From JAWPMT01 sp965267435 (GTDB lineage: Bacteria; Bacteroidota; Bacteroidia; Cytophagales; Cyclobacteriaceae): a DNA stretch of 64,000 nucleotides. Where the stretch lies: the NCBI GenBank assembly GCA_965267435.1, contig OZ253960.1, forward strand, positions 2,542,001-2,606,000. The letters run 5' to 3'. Each line of letters opens with the position of its first letter. Within the stretch, counting starts at the first letter, position 1. Shown one piece after another: positions 8,475-16,667 of the stretch. The position numbers and the translations under genes were made by a program. The notes below the pieces were generated by a model. That model was not told where the DNA came from. It ran no database searches and saw nothing but the letters and a program-made list of their open reading frames with translations.

Positions 8475-9416
8475 TTATTTCTTAGGGTTTCTGGTAGGCC
8501 CAAATCTGTAGGCAAGGCCTACGCCAAACACACTCTTGAACTGCGCCTTAGGGCTGGCATCTATAAGTTCACCATTGGCGTCAAACTCCTCAATCAGTAT
8601 ATCTTCGTCCCAAATGAGCTGCGTTTGCCAGTTGACAGTGAGCCAGTCGTTGACTTTCATAAGAACGGCATTTTGCCAGTTGACATCTATTGCACCAAAA
8701 TTCTCAATGTAGTTCGCAAAGAGCTCCAGGCGGCTTTCGAAGCCCACATTCTCTACGATCTCTTTTGAAAAAAGAACTTTCAAGAATGACCCAAGCTCAG
8801 CCCGTGATTTCTTCCCGGGCACCAATATTGCACCGGTATCTTCATCTATCACCGCGCCAGTAACTCCAAATGCACCCGCATTTGCCAAATCTTCGTCTAG
8901 AACAAAAGTGAACTTGCCAGAAACCGGCGAATAATTCACAGTGAAGTACTCTTCAGGTTTCCATTGCAAACCAGTCGCTATCACCAGGTAGGCTGGAGCA
9001 AAGAAGTCTGAGATCCGGTTGTCGTCTTTGTCCAATCCCTCTTCAAACTGTGTGCGAAAATCCAGTAGCGAGGACCAGGATACTTCCTTGGACAAGTTGT
9101 AGCCAAATTCAGTGACCAGGTTGATCCGGTCATCCGTTTTGCGAAATGATCCCGCTTCGCCTTGTTTGATGAGGCCATAGCCCATTTCCATGGTATTCTT
9201 CCAGGTCACCTTTGCCCGTTTGTAGTCTGCCCACATGCGAACAAAACCATTGAATGACACCGAGTTATCACCACCAGCTGCCCAATTGGTCAGAGACACT
9301 TGTGAAAACGTAAGGGACCCCACTCCTCCTCGACGCCAGTAGGTGGTGTCGGCTTCTTGCGCAAGTACGCCATGCATCGTCATCAGGACGAGAACCAGTG
9401 TACACAACTTTCTCAT
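8475..9416 (-). CDS. DUF3078 outer-membrane-associated protein
   Basis: The product is about 313 residues. An upstream in-frame ATG at 9470 exists, but the Met at 9416 begins a clear signal peptide (MRKLCTLVLVLMTMHGVLAQ). The sequence contains WRRGGVGSLTFSQVSLTNWAAGGDNS, then alternating beta-strand-like segments with aromatic ends, ending SVFGVGLAYRF, consistent with a beta-barrel. This is the DUF3078 family seen only in Bacteroidota, whose function is unknown. It converges with queA (17-base gap) and is transcribed away from fadD. Confidence 0.85.
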   Translation of the reverse strand: MRKLCTLVLVLMTMHGVLAQEADTTYWRRGGVGSLTFSQVSLTNWAAGGDNSVSFNGFVRMWADYKRAKVTWKNTMEMGYGLIKQGEAGSFRKTDDRINLVTEFGYNLSKEVSWSSLLDFRTQFEEGLDKDDNRISDFFAPAYLVIATGLQWKPEEYFTVNYSPVSGKFTFVLDEDLANAGAFGVTGAVIDEDTGAILVPGKKSRAELGSFLKVLFSKEIVENVGFESRLELFANYIENFGAIDVNWQNAVLMKVNDWLTVNWQTQLIWDEDILIEEFDANGELIDASPKAQFKSVFGVGLAYRFGPTRNPKK

Positions 9417-9543
9417 GAATGCTTTTTGCCTTTTGATCTTCGAATAGCGAAGTAAACGGATTTCGGACAATTATTGCATCCCTAGGGTCAAACGATAACG
9501 ATTAACGGATTTGCAGCCCAGTACCGCAGTTCATCACCACCTA

Positions 9544-11232
9544 CTATGCATAGGAGTTGTCCTTCGCATCTTTCTCCTTGATAAGTCGTCGTAAAATCTT
9601 GCCCACATTGGACTTAGGCAGTTCATCGGTAAATGCCACGTGCTTGGGGCATTTGTAAGCCGTCAGCCTTTCTCGACAATACTCCTTTAGTTCTTCTTCC
9701 GTCAGCGAATCATCATCCTTTACGACATACACCTTCACTGCTTCAGTGGATTTCTTGTCGGGAACACCGATGGCTCCTACTTCCAACACCTTGTCGTGGG
9801 AAGCGATGACGTCCTCGATCTCATTAGGATAAACATTGAATCCAGATACAAGAATCATCTCCTTCTTACGATCGACAATCTTGAAAAAACCAGTCTCTTC
9901 CATAATTGCTATATCGCCTGTCTTGAGCCAGCCCTCATGGAAGACATCTGCAGTTTCCTTGGGTCGATTCCAGTACCCTTTCATTACCTGCGGCCCTTTA
10001 GCACAAAGCTCACCAGGCTCGCCTTGCTTCACTTCCTTGCCTTCATCATCGAGCAGGACGATGTCTGTACCGGGCACGGGCAACCCTATGCAGCCTATTC
10101 TACCCGTGTCATTAAGGGGATTGGAAGTCAGTACGGGAGATGCTTCCGTAAGACCGTATCCCTCCGATAATGGAGATCCCGTCACTTCCAGCCATTTCTC
10201 TGCGACGAAGCGCTGTACGGCCATTCCTCCACCAAACCCAAACTTGAGCTTGGAGAAATCCAGCTGCTTAAAAGATTCTTGATTCAGCAGACCATTGAAC
10301 AATGTATTCACACCAGTGATGATCGTGAACTGGTGCTTGCCGAGTTCCTTGATAAAGCCATCCATGTCCCTGGGGTTTGTGATCAGCACATTCGCCGACC
10401 CTATGTTGACAGACATCAGGGCATTACAAGTCAGTGCGAAGATGTGATACAAAGGCAGAGCAGTAATGAATATCTCGTGCCCCTCGGAGACGCCTCCATG
10501 ACGCATCCATGCCTTCACTTGCAGCAGATTGGCCACCATGTTACGATGGGTAAGCATCGCTCCTTTTGATACTCCGGTTGTTCCTCCAGTATACTGCAAA
10601 AAGGCCAGATCCTCTGATTCGATGGTCGGCTTAGTGAAGGGTTGCTTCTTGCCTGCTGCCATTGCGCTCTTGAGAGAAATCGCTGTGGGCAGATTATAAG
10701 AAGGCACCAATTTCTTGACATTCTTCACCACGAAGTTGACGATGGACCCCTTCAGTCCGCCAAGGAAATCTCCCATCTTGGTGACGATGACGGTCTCTAT
10801 CTGCGTCTCATCGAGTATCTGCTCCAAATTGTGAGCAAAGTTCGCCAGCACGACGATGGCCTTGGCCCCGGAATCGTTGAACTGGTGCTTCATCTCAGAC
10901 GGCGTGTAGAGCGGATTGGTATTGACAACTGTCAATCCGGCCCTAAGAGCTCCAAACAATACCACAGGATACTGCAATAGGTTCGGCATCTGGATGGCAA
11001 TCTTATCTCCTTGCTTTAGACCTGCAACGTTGGTGATGTAAGACGCGAAAATCGCCGAAAGATGATCTAATTCCGTGAAGGAAATGGACTTGCCCATGTT
11101 CTCAAAAGCAGGGTTGCCTTTGTAGTCGGCGAATGCCTCCTCAAATAATTCGGGTAAGGACTTGTACTTATCTGCATCTATTTCGTGAGGGGCTCCTTCA
11201 GGGTATTGGTCAAGCCAGGGTTTGCTGCTCAT
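9544..11232 (-). CDS. fadD: Long-chain fatty acid--CoA ligase
   Basis: The product is 562 residues of the AMP-forming acyl-CoA synthetase family. The P-loop-like core LQYTGGTTGVSKGAMLTHRN is at about residues 213-232. The adenine motif is EGYGLTEASP, the GWLKTGDIA core motif is present, and the C-terminal catalytic Lys lies in PKSNVGKILRR. Length and N-terminus (KPWLDQYPEGAPHEID) match proteobacterial and Bacteroidota FadD closely. It activates long-chain fatty acids to acyl-CoA for beta-oxidation or lipid synthesis at the inner membrane. It appears monocistronic: 127 bases separate it from DUF3078 and 136 from the next operon. Confidence 0.95.
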   Translation of the reverse strand: MSSKPWLDQYPEGAPHEIDADKYKSLPELFEEAFADYKGNPAFENMGKSISFTELDHLSAIFASYITNVAGLKQGDKIAIQMPNLLQYPVVLFGALRAGLTVVNTNPLYTPSEMKHQFNDSGAKAIVVLANFAHNLEQILDETQIETVIVTKMGDFLGGLKGSIVNFVVKNVKKLVPSYNLPTAISLKSAMAAGKKQPFTKPTIESEDLAFLQYTGGTTGVSKGAMLTHRNMVANLLQVKAWMRHGGVSEGHEIFITALPLYHIFALTCNALMSVNIGSANVLITNPRDMDGFIKELGKHQFTIITGVNTLFNGLLNQESFKQLDFSKLKFGFGGGMAVQRFVAEKWLEVTGSPLSEGYGLTEASPVLTSNPLNDTGRIGCIGLPVPGTDIVLLDDEGKEVKQGEPGELCAKGPQVMKGYWNRPKETADVFHEGWLKTGDIAIMEETGFFKIVDRKKEMILVSGFNVYPNEIEDVIASHDKVLEVGAIGVPDKKSTEAVKVYVVKDDDSLTEEELKEYCRERLTAYKCPKHVAFTDELPKSNVGKILRRLIKEKDAKDNSYA

Positions 11233-11368
11233 CTTTTGCGCACTTGTTTAATGAATAATCCCTTTAAATTAAGAATACTGAAAAAATAATAAGGACATTC
11301 CCGGAAAACTTCCACCAGAAGTGCCCTGTGTCCCACATGACACCCTCCATTCTGATCCCGTAAATTAC

Positions 11369-12184
11369 CTACTTCACCAGTGGCCGAATTTCCGCATCAA
11401 TATAGACGCCGTCTTCCATGGTCACCTCATCCGGCTCCGTGATCGCTTTGTCACACTCATCCTCCATCACGATCCATCCTTGAAAATCAGTATCGATGAG
11501 GTATTGGGTGATGCCATGAAAATCAATGACCCCTTTGCCGGTAGGCGCCCATTGGCCATCTGCGTACATATCCTTGTAATGGACCATATTGACCAGCGAT
11601 CTGTATTCGCGTATGATCGACAAGGGATCCATGTCCACCCGGGCGATGTGTCCCACATCTGGTGTATATCCGATCCAGTCAGGGTTGAGGCCATCCAATA
11701 GGATGTGGTAATCCTCCCTCGTTCGGTAAATCGAGCCCTCCGGGGAATTGGGATGATAGGAGCACTCGATACCGCGACCCTTCGCTCGCTCCGCGATAGC
11801 GTTGACGCAAGACAAAAGATTCTGCTGACGTTCTTGCAAATGAGCCCGATCCGAACCAGGCATTTGCACCAACAAATAAATGGTATCCGGGAAATGACTC
11901 AGAAAGTCCATCCATTGCTCAGCATTTGCCCGCTCCTCTTCAGTTTCTTTTGGGTTCCGCCAGTCCTCCACATGGCAAAGCGCGGTGAGCTCGAGATTAT
12001 GCTTGTCAAGCGTTTCCTTCATCTTCAAAGGATCGGACAGATCACCAAAGAAACTGGTCTCCGGTTCGATCCCAGTGAATCCAGCGCGCTGCGCTACCCC
12101 CATGATATGATCCAGCTGGCCTTTGTATGATTCTCCCGGCATTTGCCAGGTGTAGGTCTCGCAGGCGATCTTGATTTTGCTCAT
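11369..12184 (-). CDS. Sugar phosphate isomerase/epimerase (AP endonuclease 2-type TIM barrel), copy 1
   Basis: The product is 271 residues. The TIM-barrel xylose-isomerase-like fold is suggested by strands GFTGIEPETSF, ELTALCHVE, GIECSYHPN (probable substrate/metal residues), WIGYTPDVGHIA (metal Asp/His) and VHYKDMYADG, with a final metal Glu in WIVMEDECD. This matches IolE/IolI-type enzymes that isomerise inosose or keto-sugars. It is the last gene of a five-gene minus-strand operon and starts 2 bases after the alpha/beta hydrolase gene. The exact substrate is unknown. It differs clearly from the other two barrel genes of the operon, so it is not a recent duplicate. Confidence 0.82.
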   Translation of the reverse strand: MSKIKIACETYTWQMPGESYKGQLDHIMGVAQRAGFTGIEPETSFFGDLSDPLKMKETLDKHNLELTALCHVEDWRNPKETEEERANAEQWMDFLSHFPDTIYLLVQMPGSDRAHLQERQQNLLSCVNAIAERAKGRGIECSYHPNSPEGSIYRTREDYHILLDGLNPDWIGYTPDVGHIARVDMDPLSIIREYRSLVNMVHYKDMYADGQWAPTGKGVIDFHGITQYLIDTDFQGWIVMEDECDKAITEPDEVTMEDGVYIDAEIRPLVK

Positions 12185-12186
12185 CG

Positions 12187-12990
12187 TCAGTGCTTTAAGA
12201 AGAATTCCGTGGTGACGCGGTTAAATCTCTCCAGGTCCTCCCAATGATGTACGTGTCCACCAGTGGGGAACGATACATATTGCGAATCCCGGATACCATC
12301 GTGCAGTACCTGCGAAAATGCCGGGGGCGTAAAGATGTCCATGTCGCCAATCGTGATCAGTGTGGGCACCTCGATTTGCCCCAACCTCGAGACCGTGTCA
12401 TGATTGATGCACGCATCCAGTTGCCCATCAAATCCATCCTGGGTTTGGGGCTTAGGATTCTGAGCTGCGCTTCGCTGGCCTTCCTTCAGTCCAGCCAACC
12501 CATCGTCATAGAAGGGAGGTGCGAAGATCCAAAGCTGCAGCAACTCCATGAAGTCCTCGGGCTTGCTGGTCCTTCGCAGTTTCTTCAAGTTCTCGTAGAC
12601 CGTCTTCGCATAGTTATTGAATCTGGGCCAGGTACTGATCAACGCCATACTCTGGACCATCTCAGGATAGTTCAGCGCCAGCTCCTGCGTGATGGCACCT
12701 CCCATTGAAATTCCGGCAATCCGAGCCTTCTGCACACCTGCATCCTTCATCACGGCCACTGTATCTGCGGCCATCATTTGGGTGGAATAGGGCCCTTTCG
12801 GCTGGTCGGATTTACCGACACCCCTATTGTCCAATACAATGCAGGTGAAATGCTTTTCATATTCCGCGGCATGTTGCTCCCATAGGCTACCATCCGCGCC
12901 AAAGCCCATGATCAGGACGAGCGGATCTCCTGCTCCTCTGACATGGTAGTGGATCCTGGTGCCGTTTGAGTCGGCTACAAATTCCTTCAT
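12187..12990 (-). CDS. Alpha/beta hydrolase
   Basis: The product is 267 residues. The oxyanion region MGFGADGSLWEQ is followed by LDNRGVGKSDQP, the nucleophile elbow GISMGG (Ser about residue 95), the acid GDMDIFTPP (Asp about 219) and the catalytic His in GGHVHHWE. The complete triad indicates an active esterase, lactonase or C-C hydrolase; the closest style is 3-oxoadipate enol-lactonase/haloperoxidase-like. Its start overlaps the stop of the preceding TIM-barrel gene by 4 bases. A lactonase opening a sugar lactone would fit the sugar-isomerase operon, but this is inference. Confidence 0.85.
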   Translation of the reverse strand: MKEFVADSNGTRIHYHVRGAGDPLVLIMGFGADGSLWEQHAAEYEKHFTCIVLDNRGVGKSDQPKGPYSTQMMAADTVAVMKDAGVQKARIAGISMGGAITQELALNYPEMVQSMALISTWPRFNNYAKTVYENLKKLRRTSKPEDFMELLQLWIFAPPFYDDGLAGLKEGQRSAAQNPKPQTQDGFDGQLDACINHDTVSRLGQIEVPTLITIGDMDIFTPPAFSQVLHDGIRDSQYVSFPTGGHVHHWEDLERFNRVTTEFFLKH

Positions 12991-13898
12991 GGTATTTGCT
13001 GGATTACATTTTCAACGAATGGAATGGCCTTTTTGCCATCCTCCTCGGTCGTAGGGCAAAAACAGAAGTCGAAGCACCACCATTCGAGAGGCTCCACCTC
13101 TTCCCTGATGGCCTGGATCACCTCGACGAAGTCAATGCTGCCCGTCCCAAAGGGGGCATGCGTGGAGGTCTCCTCATCATGCAGCGTGCCATCACTGTCG
13201 ATCAGATGAAAATGACCGATGTGACCTTTAAGCATTTCAGCAAACTCCACAATCCCACCTGCGAGAGTTTCTCGCTCTCCGGCCTGCCGGGCACCAACGA
13301 CCGCGCACATGTAGGCATGACTGGTATCAAAGAGCACCTTGAAATTGTCATGATGGACCTCCTGAACGATGGATAGTACCTCACTGGGTTTGTTGAGCCA
13401 AAAGCCGGGTTCGAATTCCCAAACAAGCTTTACTCCCGCATTTTGACAAACGCGTGCCGCTTCATTCCAGGTTTTCGCCAGCCGGCCAAATCGCTGTTGG
13501 TATTCAGAGGGATCCAGCGGTCCTGGAGGACTGATCGTGTCGACTCTCAGCGTATCGATGTCCATGTGATTGCAAAAAGCCAGGGCCTTTTCAATCGCCT
13601 CCATGTGATCCGCCATAGGTACTTCAGCGGCTGGCACATGACGAAAGTCTGGTGCATATCCCGATATACCCAAGCCCAGCCCATTGATTTCCTTCTTCAG
13701 CTCGGCGCACTTCTCCGCCGTATCGTACACATCCGGATGGGGATGAGGATGAAAGCCATTGATCTCTATCCCATCGTACCCCGCATCCACACAGTATTTC
13801 ATGAAGCCCTCAAAGGACCAGGGATTGTCCTCAAACGGGCCAAAGGAAAACGCCCAACTACCAAGGGAAAATTTCGGTCGTTTCATGCGCCTTGCCAC
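12987..13898 (-). CDS. Sugar phosphate isomerase/epimerase, copy 2
   Basis: The product is 303 residues with a xylose-isomerase-like TIM barrel. Visible segments are FSLGSWAFSFGPFEDNPW, AGYDGIEINGFHPHPHPD, KLVWEFEPGFW (metal Glu), KVLFDTSHAYMCAV (metal Asp and His), IGHFHLIDSDGTLHDEET (metal His) and a C-terminal WWCFDFCFCP in place of the usual IEP/IE strand. The Cys/Phe-rich last strand is odd for the family: the usual last metal Glu is not obvious. It overlaps the upstream epimerase by 16 bases and the downstream hydrolase by 4, so translation is coupled. The substrate is unknown. Confidence 0.82.
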   Translation of the reverse strand: MARRMKRPKFSLGSWAFSFGPFEDNPWSFEGFMKYCVDAGYDGIEINGFHPHPHPDVYDTAEKCAELKKEINGLGLGISGYAPDFRHVPAAEVPMADHMEAIEKALAFCNHMDIDTLRVDTISPPGPLDPSEYQQRFGRLAKTWNEAARVCQNAGVKLVWEFEPGFWLNKPSEVLSIVQEVHHDNFKVLFDTSHAYMCAVVGARQAGERETLAGGIVEFAEMLKGHIGHFHLIDSDGTLHDEETSTHAPFGTGSIDFVEVIQAIREEVEPLEWWCFDFCFCPTTEEDGKKAIPFVENVIQQIP

Positions 13899-14725
13899 TT
13901 TTCTTTGATGAGCGCTATGCCCTCACGATACACCTCCTCTGAAGAAGAGAAGTCCCGCCAAACATTGATGGCGTTGGCAAACTCGGGAATCACCCTACTA
14001 AAGGCCTCGATGGTTAACCATCCATCATAGCCCACCTCCTTGAGGGCACGAAATACTTCATCCCAGTCCACCTGACCTTTTCCCGGGGTCCCCCTGTCGT
14101 TTTCGCTGAGGTGGACATGTTTCAAGTGTGGGCTAATCGTTTTGATCCCCTGCGCCTGGCTCTTTTCCTCAATATTGGCATGATGCGTATCGAAAATGGC
14201 TCCGACATTCGGATGATCTACCTGATCCAGGAGGTCCCGTAAGTCGGCCATTGTATTCACGAGATAGCACTCAAACCGATTCAATGCCTCCGGCGCCAGG
14301 GTGATGTTCGCCTCCTGTGCATAGTCACCAGCTCTGCGGAGCATTTCGACACTCCATTTTTTCTCGTCCACCGTCGGGGGGTTCCCCGTGAAATAGGCAA
14401 AAGCAGAATGGATAGGACCACAGATAACGTCAGCTCCCAAAGCCTGAGCCATGTCCATCGCCCACTTCAATCGATCCAATCCGGCTTCTCTGACACTGGC
14501 GTCTGTGCTTGCAATGTTGGTCTCCTCTAACAATGATGTGACCGCAGTAACGCCTAGCCCCATTTCAGAAAAATGCCTGCCCAGGCGACCATAGTGTGCT
14601 TCGTCACCCTGCCCGAGAGGCACTTCTATACCCTCGTAGCCGGCGGCCTTTATCTTGTCAATGATCGGATAATGTTGCTCTGTGACATGATCAGCCCAGA
14701 GCAACATATTCATGCCAATTCTCAT
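13883..14725 (-). CDS. Sugar epimerase of the D-tagatose/D-psicose 3-epimerase type, copy 3
   Basis: The product is 280 residues. Four metal ligands are visible with family spacing: Glu146 (LAPEALNRFE), Asp179 (AIFDTHHANIEE), His205 (KHVHLSEND) and Glu240 (WLTIEAF). From memory, Pseudomonas cichorii D-tagatose 3-epimerase uses E152, D185, H211 and E246, the same intervals. The RGTPGKGQVDW loop is also as in that family. It should epimerise a ketose at C3 or a related keto-sugar. It follows the MFS transporter gene (34-base gap) and overlaps the next epimerase by 16 bases, so the sugar it acts on is probably the transporter's cargo. Confidence 0.85.
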   Translation of the reverse strand: MRIGMNMLLWADHVTEQHYPIIDKIKAAGYEGIEVPLGQGDEAHYGRLGRHFSEMGLGVTAVTSLLEETNIASTDASVREAGLDRLKWAMDMAQALGADVICGPIHSAFAYFTGNPPTVDEKKWSVEMLRRAGDYAQEANITLAPEALNRFECYLVNTMADLRDLLDQVDHPNVGAIFDTHHANIEEKSQAQGIKTISPHLKHVHLSENDRGTPGKGQVDWDEVFRALKEVGYDGWLTIEAFSRVIPEFANAINVWRDFSSSEEVYREGIALIKEKWQGA

Positions 14726-14759
14726 CTATTCGGCTTGATTGGTACTGAAACCTGCGACA

Positions 14760-15980
14760 CTAAGCTGCCGTCCCCTGGCTCTTGATTCTTCGCACCCAGA
14801 ACCACAGAAAGATGAACAATACGATCAAGATCGCGGGAAAAGCGATCATCGTTCGAAGCGTTTCCTGTCCAGCTGCCAACTCAAGCGCATCTCCGGTCAA
14901 CCCGGTTTCTTCGGCTCTAACTCGTGCCTGGTCAATCCAGTTACCAATGATTGGTTGCCAAATGGAGGTTGAGAACATACCAAATCCGCCGACGATAGAC
15001 ATCCCGATGGCTCCGCTCAAAGGAATTTTCTCAGCAGTGAAACCGATCATATTGGGCCAGAAGTAGCATATGCCAATCGCAAAAATGGCTGCTGCCACAT
15101 AAGCCATACCCCCTGTCGAAATGCTCAGAAGAAAGAGACCTATTGTTGCCAGGACTGCAGAGCCGAGGAGTACGCCCGTCTGATCAAACTTATGTACAAA
15201 GTCTCCTCCAAAATACCGACCAACGGCCATAAGTCCTGTAATGAGCGCCAAAATCACCATGGGCTCTGCGCCGCTCTTAGCAAGCACCAGCTGCGCCCAC
15301 TGGGTAGGCCCAAATTCAGAAATCGCCGTGAGCGTCATAGCAGCACAGATGAAGAGAAAGAGCGGGGTGAGCATTGCCTTCACATTGCTGGCCAATGATC
15401 CAATCTCCGCTGTTCTGGGCTTTGGAAAAGTCTGGCCCCAAAACAGGTAGGCGTATATGATTGTCGGAATAAGGATCACCCAAATCTGCGCCTGCCAGCC
15501 CATGTTCATTTCGGTCATCGCAAAGGAGATCAAACTACCCAGGACGATGCCGCCGGGGAACCACATATGGAATCGGTTCAGCAGGGTATTCATCGTTTTC
15601 CCCTCGTAGCTATCGGCGATCATAGGATTACAGGCCGCTTCTGTGCAGCCGTTACCAATCCCAATAAACAAGGTAGAAATTAACAATCCTGTATAGCCTC
15701 CCGAATAAATCGTCAGCAGAATGCCAATGGTATGGGAAAAGAAAGCAAACTGCATGATGAGCCTGGGACCCAGAGAGCTATAAAAAATACCCCCAAGGAC
15801 CATGGAGATCGGAAAGCCCAAAAACCACATTTGATTGATAAAGCCGAGCTGCTTTGCAGTCAGGTCAAATTCCGCTCCGAGCTGGGGTAAAATGCCTGCA
15901 CGAATACTGAAGGAAAAGGCAGTTGTGATCAACGCAAAGCAACTACCGTAGAATAGACGATTATGATTGTGGTCACTCAT
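14760..15980 (-). CDS. MFS transporter, probable sugar importer
   Basis: The product is 406 residues with 12 predicted membrane helices. The sequence begins NRLFYGSCFALITTAFSFSIRAGILPQLG and contains a GIGNGCTEAACNPMIADSY segment and WFPGGIVLG, reminiscent of the FucP/GGP-type sugar MFS group found in Bacteroidota. It is the first gene of the operon encoding three TIM-barrel epimerases and a hydrolase, which supports import of a sugar or cyclitol catabolised by them. No dedicated regulator is adjacent. The substrate is not readable from the sequence. Confidence 0.87.
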   Translation of the reverse strand: MSDHNHNRLFYGSCFALITTAFSFSIRAGILPQLGAEFDLTAKQLGFINQMWFLGFPISMVLGGIFYSSLGPRLIMQFAFFSHTIGILLTIYSGGYTGLLISTLFIGIGNGCTEAACNPMIADSYEGKTMNTLLNRFHMWFPGGIVLGSLISFAMTEMNMGWQAQIWVILIPTIIYAYLFWGQTFPKPRTAEIGSLASNVKAMLTPLFLFICAAMTLTAISEFGPTQWAQLVLAKSGAEPMVILALITGLMAVGRYFGGDFVHKFDQTGVLLGSAVLATIGLFLLSISTGGMAYVAAAIFAIGICYFWPNMIGFTAEKIPLSGAIGMSIVGGFGMFSTSIWQPIIGNWIDQARVRAEETGLTGDALELAAGQETLRTMIAFPAILIVLFIFLWFWVRRIKSQGTAA

Positions 15981-16161
15981 TAGGGTTTAGGTTTGGTTTA
16001 AAGACTTTAAAATAGAGCAAGCCAGGCAATTTTTCATTGATTTGTGAAAAATGGGCCTGCAGTTTGAACCCACACCCCTCCTTCCTGACCGCTACCAAGG
16101 GCACGTACAGGCTTTGAGATCTTACTGTGGCTTCGAGGTAATATCGAGGGGCATCAGACAC

Positions 16162-16365
16162 GAAAACTGTTGATCGCGTGCCTTACCAGTTGATGGAATC
16201 AATCTACCCAGCGAAGGGATCTGGGTATCAACAGGGCGATGAAGAAGTAGAGCAAAGCAGATGCAGCTTATGCTGATAGTAGATTAGAAAGGGCTATAAA
16301 ATGAAAAAGGCCCTCTCACCCCTAAGAAGACCTAATTCAAATAAACAACATTAACCCAAAAATGA
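16162..16365. other. Gap between MFS operon and tRNA-like gene
   Basis: No convincing coding frame is present. A 62-codon minus-strand frame overlapping the MFS start lacks any domain feature. A short GGGC...GCCC pairing with an A/T-rich interior (about 16286-16308) is too weak to call a terminator for the tRNA-like gene. The promoter of the MFS operon must lie here, but no clear TAnnTTTG box was found. Confidence 0.4.
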
Positions 16366-16512
16366 TGGCTGTAGGGGGAGGAGTCGAACCTCCACGAAGC
16401 GGTTAGTCCCGATAGATCATGGATACATAAAGTACCCGTGATCCATCAGGCTTTATCCCTTATCTTCACCCCCGAGACAGGAGGGCATGTCTGCCAATTT
16501 CATCACCCTACA
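16366..16512 (-). tRNA. Class II tRNA-like gene with a 75-nt variable arm and GUC anticodon triplet
   Basis: On the minus strand a full cloverleaf can be drawn. Acceptor TGTAGGG (16506-16512) pairs with CCCTACA (16370-16376), followed by discriminator G and an encoded CCA (16366-16368). The D arm is ATG/CAT with Leu-like loop AAATTGGCAGA. The anticodon stem is CCCTC/GGGGG with loop CTGTCTC, triplet GTC at 16476-16478. The T arm is GGAGG-TTCGACT-CCTCC. Between anticodon and T stems lie 75 nt (16394-16468) instead of 4-20. They form an outer stem TGAAG/CTTCG and a 19-bp hairpin (16408-16450) that has three G-U pairs and one C-A mismatch on this strand. Odd points: U1-A72, a pyrimidine at position 37, class II shape with an Asp triplet, and encoded CCA although tRNA-Cys and tRNA-Pro here lack it. 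A non-decoding role is possible. Confidence 0.65.
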
Positions 16513-16550
16513 GTGTTCAACGAAACGTCTTTTCGTTGTTTTTGTTGAGA

Positions 16551-16558
16551 CAAACATA
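16551..16558 (-). promoter_or_regulatory. Bacteroidota -7 box upstream of the tRNA-like gene
   Basis: On the minus strand the octamer TATGTTTG fits the phylum's TAnnTTTG -7 consensus and ends 38 bases before the tRNA-like 5' end. The expected upstream TTG box at the right spacing is weak. A 7-bp hairpin AACGAAA/TTTCGTT (16519-16537) lies in the leader between box and RNA. Confidence 0.5.
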
Positions 16559-16667
16559 AGGAGTTGATATTTTCTTTAAAAATTTTCCAATAATTTTGGT
16601 GAAAGTTTTCATTTCATATAATTTCGCTATACCAAAATTATCTATCTCATAAAGAGACCTATCCAGA

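Noticed and set aside
13443..14030. 195-codon plus-strand frame across two epimerase genes
   Set aside because: Antisense to two overlapping genes with full metal-binding motifs.
15973..16161. 62-codon minus-strand frame before the MFS gene
   Set aside because: No domain, poor start context, and it overlaps the MFS start; probably untranslated leader.
16366..16512. tmRNA interpretation of the tRNA-like gene
   Set aside because: tmRNA is about 350-400 nt, lacks an anticodon arm and contains a tag-coding frame; here a normal anticodon arm is present and there is no room for a tag frame.
16366..16512. Group I intron in a tRNA-Leu gene
   Set aside because: The extra 75 nt lie in the variable arm, not the anticodon loop, and are far shorter than group I introns.
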